Part shown: in pieces, positions 7,858 through 16,952 of the stretch
Position numbering within the stretch: the first letter of the stretch is position 1
How the letters are laid out: every line of letters begins with the position of its first letter
Source of the DNA: Planococcus beigongshangi
Lineage (GTDB): Bacteria > Bacillota > Bacilli > Bacillales_A > Planococcaceae
DNA length: 64,000 nt
Assembly: GCF_016820495.1 (NCBI RefSeq)
Contig: NZ_JADHDU010000001.1
Span: forward strand, 310,257-374,256
Direction: 5' to 3'
Notes under the pieces: model-generated
What the model was told of the DNA's origin: nothing
What the model saw: the letters and a program-made list of their open reading frames with translations, nothing else
Databases searched by the model: none
Position numbers and translations under genes: made by a program

Positions 7858-9696
7858 ATGACCTTGAAAAACAGAACATCTTTACTTGCGCTAGTGGACT
7901 CTTTGATAGTCTTCTTTTCTATTTTCATCGGGTATTTCCTGTTGCACCCGGTGACGAACCCGTTTGAAAACAATTTCCTTCTTGCTTCAGCCATCACGAT
8001 TTTTGCTGCGCATCATGCACTTGCCTGGTATTTCGGTTTGTACCGGAAAGTGTGGGAATATGCATCGATCGGCGAATTGAAATTGATCTTCAAGGCAGTC
8101 ACGCTGTCCATCATAGCAGTCGGACTTGTACAATTTCTGTACAGAGGCGATGTGCTGCTGCGCGCGCTCGCCATCACCTGGATGCTGCATCTCCTCTTGA
8201 TCGGCGGGTCGCGTTTATCCTGGCGCATCTTCCGGGATACGAAATTCCGGGACAAGCATGCCAATATGAAAAAGACGATGATCATCGGTGCCGGCCAGGC
8301 CGGCCAGATGGTGGCTCGGCAATTGCTCACCAATCCGGAGAATGGCTTGAAGCCGGTGCTGTTTCTGGACGATGATACGAAAAAGCACGGCTATGAGATC
8401 CACGGCATCCGGGTGGCAAGCGCAGGAACCGATGCGATCGAAGAAATGGTGAAAGACAATAACATCGAACATATCATCGTGGCGATCCCTTCACTCAGCC
8501 GTTCGGAAAGCGCAGACCTCATGAAGCGCTGTGTCGATACGGGCGTGCGCACACAGACCATCCCGATGATCGAAGACATCATGACGGGCAAAGTGTCCGT
8601 GACGGATATGCACGATGTAAAGATCGAGGATCTCCTCGGGCGTGACGAAGTGCAGCTGGACATGAATAAAATCGCGAATCAATTATCAAGTAAGACCATC
8701 CTCGTAACAGGCGCAGGCGGTTCGATCGGTTCGGAAATCACCCGCCAGATCATGCGTTTTGGTCCGAAGAAGCTGCTTCTTCTCGGACACGGCGAGAACT
8801 CGATTTACCTCATTAATATGGAATTGCAGAAAAACAAGACACCGGATACGGAAATCATTCCGATCATTGCAGACATTCAGGACAGAGACCGGATGTTCTC
8901 GATCATGGAAGAATACAAACCGGATGTGGTCTACCATGCAGCAGCGCATAAGCATGTGCCGCTGATGGAAGGCAATCCGATGGAAGCGGTCAAGAATAAC
9001 ATTTTCGGCACGAAGAACGTCGCGGACGCGGCACATAACAGCGGCGTCGGAAATTTTGTCATGGTATCAACGGATAAAGCCGTCAACCCGCCGAACGTCA
9101 TGGGCGCGACGAAACGTTTTGCCGAGATGCTGGTCCAGAACCTGGCCAAACGAAGCAACACGAAATTCGCAGCTGTCCGTTTTGGCAACGTATTAGGATC
9201 AAGAGGATCGGTTATTCCGCTCTTCAAGAGACAGATTGCAGCAGGCGGCCCGGTGACAATTACGGATTCGCGTATGACAAGATTCTTTATGACGATTCCG
9301 GAAGCATCGCGACTGGTCATCCAGGCAGGTTCGCTGGCAGAAGGCGGAGAAGTCTTCGTGCTGGATATGGGCGAACCGGTCAAGATCGTAGACCTCGCAC
9401 GCAACCTAATCCGACTGTCCGGATATACCGAGTTGGATATTCCAATAAAAGAGACGGGAATCCGGCCGGGTGAAAAGCTGTTTGAAGAACTTTTGAATGC
9501 AGATGAGATCCAGAGCGAGATGGTGTTTCCGAAGATTTACGTCGGGAAGGCGAATCCGGCGGCAGAGCTGGAGTTGAAGTTGCTGCTGGAGAAGTTGCCG
9601 GAGATGGATAGTGAAGAAGTGAAGAGAGTTTTGATTGGGTTGGCTAATCGGAAGAATGTTGAAAATAAAAATAAATTCTTAGCAAATGCAAAATAA
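7858..9696 (+). CDS. capD: Membrane-bound UDP-GlcNAc 4,6-dehydratase (CapD/PglF/EpsC family)
   Basis: This converts UDP-GlcNAc to its 4-keto-6-deoxy derivative, the first step to bacillosamine-type or QuiNAc sugars. The protein has 612 residues from ATG 7858; a TTG extension to 7798 exists but lacks a ribosome-binding site. Four membrane helices fill the first 125 residues. A first Rossmann domain begins with MIIGAGQAGQM (about 138), and the catalytic SDR domain with VTGAGGSIGSEI (about 280). STDKAVNPPNVMGATKR carries active-site residues. The next gene is an aminotransferase, which points to a 4-amino sugar. Base composition here is still like the core genome. Confidence 0.9.
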   Translation: MTLKNRTSLLALVDSLIVFFSIFIGYFLLHPVTNPFENNFLLASAITIFAAHHALAWYFGLYRKVWEYASIGELKLIFKAVTLSIIAVGLVQFLYRGDVLLRALAITWMLHLLLIGGSRLSWRIFRDTKFRDKHANMKKTMIIGAGQAGQMVARQLLTNPENGLKPVLFLDDDTKKHGYEIHGIRVASAGTDAIEEMVKDNNIEHIIVAIPSLSRSESADLMKRCVDTGVRTQTIPMIEDIMTGKVSVTDMHDVKIEDLLGRDEVQLDMNKIANQLSSKTILVTGAGGSIGSEITRQIMRFGPKKLLLLGHGENSIYLINMELQKNKTPDTEIIPIIADIQDRDRMFSIMEEYKPDVVYHAAAHKHVPLMEGNPMEAVKNNIFGTKNVADAAHNSGVGNFVMVSTDKAVNPPNVMGATKRFAEMLVQNLAKRSNTKFAAVRFGNVLGSRGSVIPLFKRQIAAGGPVTITDSRMTRFFMTIPEASRLVIQAGSLAEGGEVFVLDMGEPVKIVDLARNLIRLSGYTELDIPIKETGIRPGEKLFEELLNADEIQSEMVFPKIYVGKANPAAELELKLLLEKLPEMDSEEVKRVLIGLANRKNVENKNKFLANAK

Positions 9697-9729
9697 TATA
9701 ATGGTACGTATTATCGTGGAGCAGGAAGG

Positions 9730-10854
9730 ATGCATCATTCAATGAAAGAAAGAATCTTTTTATCTTCACCGCATATGAGCGACGAAGGATATGAACAGCA
9801 TTACGTAAAAGAAGCATTTGATACAAACTGGATTGCTCCTCTTGGAACAAACGTCAACGAGTTTGAAAACGAACTGGCTGCCAAAGTCGGTTCAAAAGCG
9901 GCAGCAGCATTATCATCCGGCACTGCAGCCATCCACTTGGCATTAAAAGCTGCTGGGGTTGAAAAAGACGACATCGTATTCTGTTCAACCCTGACGTTCT
10001 CAGCAACAGCAAACCCGATCATTTATCAAAATGCCATTCCGGTTTTCATCGACAGTGACTATGAAACATGGAATATGTCACCAAAAGCACTGGAAGAGGC
10101 ATTTGAAAAATATCCTCAAGTAAAAGCGGTGCTTCTCGTACACCTTTATGGTTTATCAGCAGATATGGATCAAATTACCGCGTTGTGCAAGAAACATAAT
10201 GTGGCATTGATCGAAGATGCGGCAGAGTCTTTGGGGACATATTACAAAGGCCAGCATACAGGTACTTTCGGAGACTACGGAATCTTTTCTTTTAATGGAA
10301 ATAAAATCATCACGACTTCCGGTGGTGGAATGCTTGTTTCCAATGATGAAGAACGGATTGCCAAAGCCAGATTTTGGGCTACCCAGTCGAGAGACCATGC
10401 AAGACATTACCAGCACAGCGAGCTCGGTTTCAATTACCGGATGAGCAATGTGGTAGCTGGAATTGGCAGAGGACAGCTGAAAGTATTGGATGACAGAGTG
10501 GCGAAAAAGAATTACATATACGACTTCTATAAGAGAGAGCTTGACGATCTCGAAGGAGTAGAGTTTATGCCGAGCAATGAGTGGGACCAGCCGAATTATT
10601 GGTTGAGTGCGATGACATTGACAGGTAAGGTGCGGCCGATCGATGTGATGGAAGCACTCGAGAAAGAGAATATCGAATCGCGTCCAGTATGGAAGCCGAT
10701 GCATATGCAGCCTTTCTTCGAGAAGTATGATTTCGTTGGCACGGATGTTTCGGAGAGATTGTTCGAGACTGGGGTTTGTCTGCCGAGTGATACGAAGATT
10801 ACGGATGAGCAGTTGGATAGAGTTGTAGAGATTATTAGAGGGTTGTGGGGATAA
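9730..10854 (+). CDS. DegT/DnrJ/EryC1/StrS sugar aminotransferase (PglE/EpsN-like)
   Basis: A PLP-dependent aminotransferase that would aminate the 4-keto sugar made by the preceding dehydratase. The 374 residues match the family. The motif FSFNGNKIITTSGGG carries the PLP-binding Lys (about 192), with ALSSGTAAIHLAL near 60 and EDAAESLGTYYKG near 160. ATG 9730 has GGAG eight bases upstream. ATG 9742 is an alternative with AGGAAGG. The last 150 bases turn rich in TTG, AGA and GGG codons, a style continuing into the next gene. Confidence 0.92.
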   Translation: MHHSMKERIFLSSPHMSDEGYEQHYVKEAFDTNWIAPLGTNVNEFENELAAKVGSKAAAALSSGTAAIHLALKAAGVEKDDIVFCSTLTFSATANPIIYQNAIPVFIDSDYETWNMSPKALEEAFEKYPQVKAVLLVHLYGLSADMDQITALCKKHNVALIEDAAESLGTYYKGQHTGTFGDYGIFSFNGNKIITTSGGGMLVSNDEERIAKARFWATQSRDHARHYQHSELGFNYRMSNVVAGIGRGQLKVLDDRVAKKNYIYDFYKRELDDLEGVEFMPSNEWDQPNYWLSAMTLTGKVRPIDVMEALEKENIESRPVWKPMHMQPFFEKYDFVGTDVSERLFETGVCLPSDTKITDEQLDRVVEIIRGLWG

Positions 10855-10856
10855 GT

Positions 10857-11513
10857 ATGGAAATGAACAAAGGCGGTATATATAGAAGGTTTTTCAAGAG
10901 ACCGATGGATTTTGTGCTTTCTTTGATAGCAATTATTTTACTTAGTCCTGTATTTCTTGTAGTAGCTATTCTGGTAAGAACCAAACTTGGGAGTCCGATT
11001 TTGTTTAGACAGAAGAGACCGGGGTTGAATGAAGAGATATTTGAGATGTATAAGTTTAGGTCGATGACTAGTGAGAAGGATTCTAATGGGGATTTGTTGC
11101 CGGATAGTGTTAGGTTGACGAAGTTTGGGAGACTTTTGAGATCTACGTCATTGGATGAGTTGCCTGGACTATTTAATATTTTGAAGGGTGATATGTCGAT
11201 TGTTGGGCCGAGACCATTAGCAATTGAGTATTTACCCTACTATACTCCCGAAGAAAGAGTGAGACATTCAATTAGACCAGGATTATCAGGCTTAGCGCAA
11301 ATTAACGGAAGAAATACAGCGACCTGGGAACAAAGGTTTTACTATGATATTGAATATATAAAAAATATATCTTTTGCAAATGATATGAACATAATACTAA
11401 AAACAATATTAAAAGCTGTAAATAGGAGCGATATTGGGGAACGTGGAGTCGATGTTCCACAAGATTTTCATACTTACAGAAAAAACATTCTTGAAAGGGA
11501 AGATGCTAAATGA
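10857..11513 (+). CDS. Priming sugar-phosphate transferase (PglC / EpsL type)
   Basis: This monotopic membrane enzyme moves a sugar-1-phosphate from UDP-sugar to undecaprenyl phosphate, starting each repeat unit. The 218 residues have one N-terminal hydrophobic segment (about 14-36), KFRSM, DELPGLFNILKGDMSIVGPRP (with spacing) and PGLSGLAQINGR. This is the short form without the extra membrane domain of WbaP. ATG 10857 is two bases after the previous stop with GGGGATAAGT upstream; a GTG at 10845 overlaps the previous gene and is less likely. Base composition drops sharply after about 11.2 kb, inside this gene. Confidence 0.93.
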   Translation: MEMNKGGIYRRFFKRPMDFVLSLIAIILLSPVFLVVAILVRTKLGSPILFRQKRPGLNEEIFEMYKFRSMTSEKDSNGDLLPDSVRLTKFGRLLRSTSLDELPGLFNILKGDMSIVGPRPLAIEYLPYYTPEERVRHSIRPGLSGLAQINGRNTATWEQRFYYDIEYIKNISFANDMNIILKTILKAVNRSDIGERGVDVPQDFHTYRKNILEREDAK

Positions 11514-12070
11514 ATATCTCGGGAAAAGTAGTTACTTTGAGGGCAATTGAAGAAGGAGATCAAGAATTACTAAGGGATATGGTAAATGATCCTGGCATAG
11601 AAAAAATGGTAGGTGGTTATTCTTTTCCAGTTTCAAAAATACAGCAAGAAAAGTGGTTTTTAGCAAACACTAATACTCAAAATGATATTAGACTCATAAT
11701 AGAAACAAATGAAGATGGAGCAATTGGATTTGCCAACATTGTGGATATTGATTGGAAAAATCGATCTGCATTTCATGGAATAAAAATTGCTAATAAAAAA
11801 TTCAGATCAAGAGGTATTGGGACAGATACCGTGATGGCAGTTATGAGATATGCTTTCGAGGAGCTGCAACTTAATCGATTAGACGGAACGATTATTAAAT
11901 ATAATGAACCCTCTACTAAATTATATTGTGATAAATGCGGATGGAAAGTAGAAGGAATTAAAAGAAAAGCTGTATTTAAATCGAACGAATATCACGACGA
12001 ATTAATGGTAGGTATTTTAAAAGAAGAGTATATAGAACTGATTGAGAAAAATAATTATTGGGAAATTTAA
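11510..12070 (+). CDS. GNAT acetyltransferase, probable amino-sugar N-acetyltransferase
   Basis: A 186-residue RimJ/RimL-type GNAT fold, with the acetyl-CoA loop visible as KKFRSRGIGTDTVMAVM (about 100-116) and the NRLDGTIIKYNEPSTKLYCDKCGW (spaced) strand-helix typical of the family. Its ATG overlaps the stop of the priming transferase by four bases. Next to a 4,6-dehydratase and an aminotransferase it would supply the N-acetylation done by PglD in bacillosamine synthesis, although PglD has a different fold. PseH-like GNATs are the precedent. The substrate is inferred from context. Confidence 0.85.
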   Translation: MNISGKVVTLRAIEEGDQELLRDMVNDPGIEKMVGGYSFPVSKIQQEKWFLANTNTQNDIRLIIETNEDGAIGFANIVDIDWKNRSAFHGIKIANKKFRSRGIGTDTVMAVMRYAFEELQLNRLDGTIIKYNEPSTKLYCDKCGWKVEGIKRKAVFKSNEYHDELMVGILKEEYIELIEKNNYWEI

Positions 12071-12072
12071 TA

Positions 12073-13140
12073 ATGACAAGAGAAATTGGAAGTGAATTCT
12101 GGTTAGAAAATATGCCCGAGAACTCAATATGTAATTCTCCAAATTTTTTAGGAGAATATAAGAATATTAATTTAACATCATCAGGAAGGGGAGCCATAAC
12201 TCTTCTATTACAACAGATAAAACCAAAAAGAAAATCTGCGCTTTTACCGGCGTATATTTGCGAATCAGTAATTATACCTTTTATAGAAATGTGTTATGAA
12301 TGTAACTATTATGAAGTAGATGAAAACTTGATTCCATCTATAAAAAGTATAAGTGAATTTAAAGATGTTGGAGTGTTTTTACACCTTGGGTACTATGGTT
12401 TTTCAACGAATTCTAATTTGAAAAATGTCTTAAAATCTTTTGATGAGAATTCAACTATCATAATTGAAGATGTGACACATAGTCTTTTTTCCGACTATGA
12501 AAGATCCAAGTTTAATCATTTTTATATTGGTAGTATTAGAAAGTGGTTTGGTATACCAAGTGGAGGGTTTTTAGCATCGAAAGGGACTCTTAGTAGTAAA
12601 CTTGATGAAAAACCTTCTTTTTCAGAGAAAAGGCTTGAAGCACTTATAAGTAAAAAAGATTATATTGAGACCGGCAACATAGAATTGAAGAGCAGGGCAT
12701 TAAGTCAATTCTCCGAAGCAGAAAACAATTTAGATGAAGATTTTTATCCCTACAAAATTGATAGTTTATCATATGAAATTATAAATACTATAAATGAAGA
12801 AGAGCTTATTAGAAAACGAAGACAAAATTATCTCATTTTATATAATGGCTTAAAAGAGATTCCTTATCTTCATCACCCATCTCTACCACTTGATGAAAAT
12901 ACATGCCCCATGTTTTTTCCTGTGCTAATAGAAAAAGAATATAGAACTGTGGTTAGAGGTAAACTAGCTGAACAAGGTATATACTGTCCGATTCATTGGC
13001 CAGTTCCACCTCAAATTAATACAGATATTATGGATACTACTAAAAGTATTTACGACCGGATTTTATCAATTCCGTGCGATCAAAGGTACGGTGAAGAAGA
13101 CATGGAAAGAATAGTGACAGTACTTAAATGCATATGCTAA
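12073..13140 (+). CDS. PLP-dependent (DegT-like) enzyme, divergent
   Basis: The 355-residue protein resembles fold-type I PLP enzymes. It has TSSGRGAITLLL (about 40), LPAYICESVIIPFIE (about 62), EDVTHSLFSDYERSK (about 137) and IRKWFGIPSGGF, where the Lys in RKW is the probable PLP-binding residue (about 157). It lacks the usual GxKxxxxGxGG form of DegT proteins, so it is a distant member and may be a transaminase, decarboxylase or a C-C bond former. ATG 12073 is two bases after the previous stop, with a weak ribosome-binding site that suggests coupling. Very AT-rich. Substrate unknown. Confidence 0.7.
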   Translation: MTREIGSEFWLENMPENSICNSPNFLGEYKNINLTSSGRGAITLLLQQIKPKRKSALLPAYICESVIIPFIEMCYECNYYEVDENLIPSIKSISEFKDVGVFLHLGYYGFSTNSNLKNVLKSFDENSTIIIEDVTHSLFSDYERSKFNHFYIGSIRKWFGIPSGGFLASKGTLSSKLDEKPSFSEKRLEALISKKDYIETGNIELKSRALSQFSEAENNLDEDFYPYKIDSLSYEIINTINEEELIRKRRQNYLILYNGLKEIPYLHHPSLPLDENTCPMFFPVLIEKEYRTVVRGKLAEQGIYCPIHWPVPPQINTDIMDTTKSIYDRILSIPCDQRYGEEDMERIVTVLKCIC

Positions 13141-13174
13141 CTAAATATTCAGTATTAAATAAGGAAGTGGATTC

Positions 13175-14236
13175 ATGATTTCACTAATTACAAATGATGA
13201 AACAGAAAAGTGGAATAAGATAGTAAAAGGATTTAAAAATTTCGATATTTATTATTTAGCTGAATATACAAAAGCATTTGAGGTCCATGGCGATGGAGAA
13301 CCTATTCTTTTTTATTTTCAAGGAGATGACTGTAAAGGTATTAATGTTGGTATGAAAAGAGACATTGCCTTAGATGAGAAGTTCGAAGGAAAAATCCCGT
13401 TACAAACTTTCTATGATATTACTACTCCATATGGATACGGAGGGTTTTTGTTAGAGGGAAAAGTAACAGAAGAAAATATTAATCTGCTAAATAAAGAGTA
13501 TAGTACCATCTGTGTTGAAAATGGTATAGTAAGTGAATTTGTTCGTTTTCATCCTCTTTTAAAGAACTCAAATAGATTAACTTCTGTATATGAAGTTATA
13601 GATCTTGGGAAGACAATAACTGTGAACTTGCAGACTCAAGAACAAATATGGAATGATTTGATTGGAAAAAATAGAAATGTAATTAGAAAAGCCAGAAATG
13701 CTGGTGTGAAAATTTATTGGGGGTGTAACTCTAAGCTTATCGAAAATTTTATCGAAATGTATAATGCAACAATGGACAAAGATAATGCTAAAGATTACTA
13801 CTATTTTAAAGAAGATTTTTATGCAAGCGTACTTGAAGATTTAAGATATAATTCAATGATATTTTATGCTGTTTATGAAGAAAAGATAATATCGATGTCA
13901 ATGATATTGTTTTCAAATACTCAGATGCACTATCATCTTTCTGCTTCAGACAAAAATTTTCAGCACTTGGCACCTACAAATTTGTTGTTATATGAGTCTG
14001 CATGCTGGGGGGCAGAAAATGGCTATAGAACTTTCCACTTGGGCGGCGGTCTTGGTAGTCAGGAAGATAGCTTATATAAATTTAAAAAAGCATTCAATAA
14101 AGATTCGACAACTAAATTTTCTATTGGTAAAAAGATTTTTAGCGAAGAAATGTATTTAAAACTAATAAGCCTGCGTAACGAAAAAGAGATGAAAGCTAAA
14201 AACTTGAATTTTTTCCCGGAATATAGAGTGGAATAA
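13175..14236 (+). CDS. FemAB / BioF2-like GNAT-superfamily protein
   Basis: A 353-residue protein with the twin-GNAT layout of FemX/FemAB-type aminoacyl or acyl transferases. Supporting motifs are TTPYGYGGFLL (about 88), LIGKNRNVIRKARNAGV (about 165), the central IFYAVYEEKIISMSMILF (about 230) and GYRTFHLGGGLGSQEDSLYKFKKAF (about 285), the last being a hallmark of polysaccharide-locus members. Such proteins add amino acids or acyl groups to amino sugars or lipid-linked intermediates. ATG 13175 has AAGGAAG nine bases upstream. Its place after the PLP enzyme suggests a two-step decoration of the capsule, which is inference. Confidence 0.75.
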   Translation: MISLITNDETEKWNKIVKGFKNFDIYYLAEYTKAFEVHGDGEPILFYFQGDDCKGINVGMKRDIALDEKFEGKIPLQTFYDITTPYGYGGFLLEGKVTEENINLLNKEYSTICVENGIVSEFVRFHPLLKNSNRLTSVYEVIDLGKTITVNLQTQEQIWNDLIGKNRNVIRKARNAGVKIYWGCNSKLIENFIEMYNATMDKDNAKDYYYFKEDFYASVLEDLRYNSMIFYAVYEEKIISMSMILFSNTQMHYHLSASDKNFQHLAPTNLLLYESACWGAENGYRTFHLGGGLGSQEDSLYKFKKAFNKDSTTKFSIGKKIFSEEMYLKLISLRNEKEMKAKNLNFFPEYRVE

Positions 14237-14310
14237 ATAATGGAAAAGTAAAAAAATATTATCTAATTCTTTATATTAGATTCTTTAGAAGAATGTCGGG
14301 AGAGTTATTG

Positions 14311-15414
14311 ATGAAGATATTATATGTAACCACTGTGTCAAGTACAATGGTATTTTTTACATCTCACATAAAAATGTTGTTAGATCAAGATCACACTGTT
14401 GATATAGCCTGTAATTTCGACTTGCCAATTAATGAGGAATTAGTAGAACGAGGGTGTAAAGTTTTTAATATGGATTTTGATAGAAATCCATTAAGTTTTA
14501 AAAATTATTCCGGATATAAGCAATTAAAAAAGACTATTATTCACGGTGAATATGATTTAGTGCATACGCATACGCCTATAGCTTCCGTAATAGTGAGAAT
14601 TGCTTGTAAAAATTTAAAAAATGTAAAAGTTTATTATACAGCACATGGTTTTCACTTTTTTAAAGGGGCACCACTTCAGAATTGGTTAATTTATTATCCT
14701 ATAGAAAAATGGTTATCGAAATATACTGATGTTTTATTGACGATAAATAAAGAGGATTACACACGAGCAAAAAAATTTTTCAAAGCAAAAAGAATAGAAT
14801 ATATTCCTGGCGTAGGATTAGATATAAAAAAATACAACAATTTTGAAATAGAAGATTTAGTAAAGCAGCGTGAATTGGGAGTGCCTGAAAATGCATTTGT
14901 AGTTCTTTCTGTGGGAGAACTAAACAAGAATAAAAATCATGAAGTTATTATAAAAGCTTTAGCGAAATTAAAGGACCCTAACATCTACTATTTGATCTGT
15001 GGACAAGGACCTTTAAAACAATATTTAGAAACAATATCGATTGAAAACGGAGTGAAAAAACAAGTTATTATGCTAGGATACAGAAAAGATATTGCTGAAA
15101 TTTGTAAAGTAGCTGATATTTTTGCTTTTCCTTCGAAAAGAGAGGGCTTGGGTTTAGCTGCTCTTGAAGCAATGGCATCTGGCTTACCCATAGTGACATC
15201 TAATATTCATGGGATAAAAGATTATTCAGAAGATGGAAAATCTGGGTTCTCACTTGATTCAGGAGATGTTACAGGATTTTCAAAAAAAATAATGATACTA
15301 AAAGATAATTTACAACTTAGACATAGTATGGGTAAGTATAATATGCAAGTTGTAAAAAAATACAGTATTGAAAATACTCTGGAAAAGTTAAATGAAATTT
15401 ATAATAATTTTTAA
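14311..15414 (+). CDS. Glycosyltransferase family 4 (EpsD-like)
   Basis: A cytosolic GT-B enzyme that adds a sugar to the lipid-linked repeat unit. From ATG 14311 (GGGAGAG upstream) it has 367 residues; the ATG at 14293 precedes the ribosome-binding site and is discounted. The acceptor half holds VHTHTPIASVI and YTAHGFHFFKGAP. The donor half holds VLSVGELNKNKNHEVIIKAL and the EX7E motif REGLGLAALEAMASGLPIV. The GFHFFKGAP motif is typical of EpsD/CapM-like enzymes. Donor specificity cannot be read. Confidence 0.9.
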   Translation: MKILYVTTVSSTMVFFTSHIKMLLDQDHTVDIACNFDLPINEELVERGCKVFNMDFDRNPLSFKNYSGYKQLKKTIIHGEYDLVHTHTPIASVIVRIACKNLKNVKVYYTAHGFHFFKGAPLQNWLIYYPIEKWLSKYTDVLLTINKEDYTRAKKFFKAKRIEYIPGVGLDIKKYNNFEIEDLVKQRELGVPENAFVVLSVGELNKNKNHEVIIKALAKLKDPNIYYLICGQGPLKQYLETISIENGVKKQVIMLGYRKDIAEICKVADIFAFPSKREGLGLAALEAMASGLPIVTSNIHGIKDYSEDGKSGFSLDSGDVTGFSKKIMILKDNLQLRHSMGKYNMQVVKKYSIENTLEKLNEIYNNF

Positions 15415-15503
15415 TTTGTTAAGTTATATATAACTCTCCAAGTGAAAAAATAATAATATAAGGATATAAATTTATATGTTCTATTGAAAAAGGATGATTA
15501 CAA

Positions 15504-16823
15504 TTGACTGTCAACACATATCCTAATGTTTTAATAATCTCAGATGCAACATGGTCAAATAATAATAACATTGGTAACACATATTCCAATTTATTCGGCG
15601 ATTGGCCTGAAGAAAAAATCTCAATCATTTATACTAGAGGAGATTTGCCTGAGAACGACGTTTGTACTCAATACTTTCAGATTTCTGAGAATAGATTAAT
15701 CAAGAATATTTTCGATAGAAAAATAAAAACCGGTCAAAAATTAACTGGTAATTTTTCAGGAGATATTGATGTTAAATTGTTAAAAGATCAGGAATCAGGA
15801 AAAAAAATGTACGATTTTTTTAAATCCTTTAGATTAAATATATTTTTAAATGCTAGAAATCTTTTATGGAAGTTTTCTAACTGGAAATCAAAAGAATTAG
15901 ATGACTTTTTGGAGAACGTTAATCCGGATGTCATATTTTTACTAGGCAGTCCCGAAACTTATTTAAATAATCTGCAAAGATATGTAATAAAAAAAACCGA
16001 TAGAGAAGCAGCTATATATTTTGTTGATGATATATATTCAATGAAAAGATTTTCATTATCTCCTTTTTTTTGGATAAATAAGCTTAAAGCTCGTATAAAC
16101 ATAAGAAAAACAATAAAACTATGTAATCTAATGTATACAATAGTGCCAAAACAAAAAAATGAATATGAGAAGAACTTTCATATAAAAAGTAAGCTATTAA
16201 ATAAAGGGGCGAAATTTGAAAAACAGTTTCCTTTAAAAGAAGTTTTAAGTACTCCTTTAGAAATGGTTTTTACAGGAAATATTTATGCTGGAAGATGGGA
16301 AACTTTATCAGAAATCGGAAGCGTATTAGATGGTTTGAATAAGAATCACTTAACCGCTGTACTTAAAATTTATTCTCAAAACAAATTAGATAATAAAATG
16401 AAGAAGGCTTTTGATAGTCATAAAAGCATTAAATTTATGGGTGGAGTACATGTAAGCGAAATTAAAGAGATACAAAAAAAAGCGGATATTCTAGTCCATG
16501 TAGAATCTTTAAAATTAAATGAAAAATTATTAACTCGATTATCATTTTCGACTAAACTTGTTGATTATTTTGAAAGAGGTCGTTGTATATTTGCTGTTGG
16601 TTGGGATGAATCCGCTTCAATGGAATACCTTAAATACAATGATGCTGCAGTGACAGCAAGTAGTATAAGTGAAATGAAATATAAATTAAAAGATTTATTG
16701 ACCAGTCCTGATAGAATTAAAGAATATAGTGACAAAAGTTATAAATGTGGATATGAAAACCATAAGATTACAAATATTAGAGAAAATATACTTCAGGACT
16801 TAATAAGAATTTCTGAAAAATAA
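15504..16823 (+). CDS. GT-B glycosyltransferase, divergent
   Basis: A 439-residue protein from TTG 15504, with AAAAGGATGATTACAA upstream. The N-terminal half begins NVLIISDATWSNNNNIGNTY and the middle has VIFLLGSPETYLNN and IYFVDDIYS. The C-terminal half has MVFTGNIYAGRWETLSEIG, VLKIYSQNK and an equivalent of the donor loop around LSFSTKLVDYFERGRCIFAVG. This is the pattern of GT4-like enzymes of polysaccharide loci with a degenerate EX7E region. It sits between the EpsD-like transferase and the polymerase. Linkage unknown. Confidence 0.75.
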   Translation: MTVNTYPNVLIISDATWSNNNNIGNTYSNLFGDWPEEKISIIYTRGDLPENDVCTQYFQISENRLIKNIFDRKIKTGQKLTGNFSGDIDVKLLKDQESGKKMYDFFKSFRLNIFLNARNLLWKFSNWKSKELDDFLENVNPDVIFLLGSPETYLNNLQRYVIKKTDREAAIYFVDDIYSMKRFSLSPFFWINKLKARINIRKTIKLCNLMYTIVPKQKNEYEKNFHIKSKLLNKGAKFEKQFPLKEVLSTPLEMVFTGNIYAGRWETLSEIGSVLDGLNKNHLTAVLKIYSQNKLDNKMKKAFDSHKSIKFMGGVHVSEIKEIQKKADILVHVESLKLNEKLLTRLSFSTKLVDYFERGRCIFAVGWDESASMEYLKYNDAAVTASSISEMKYKLKDLLTSPDRIKEYSDKSYKCGYENHKITNIRENILQDLIRISEK

Positions 16824-16952
16824 TTCATTATTTTAAGTCAATTGTTGCTCTAAATTATGTATAATCTTAAAAGTATTTGAGAACGTTATTCCAAAAATAT
16901 TACATTAGGCAATAACAATATTATTATTTATGTGAAAGATAGGAGAAACTCT

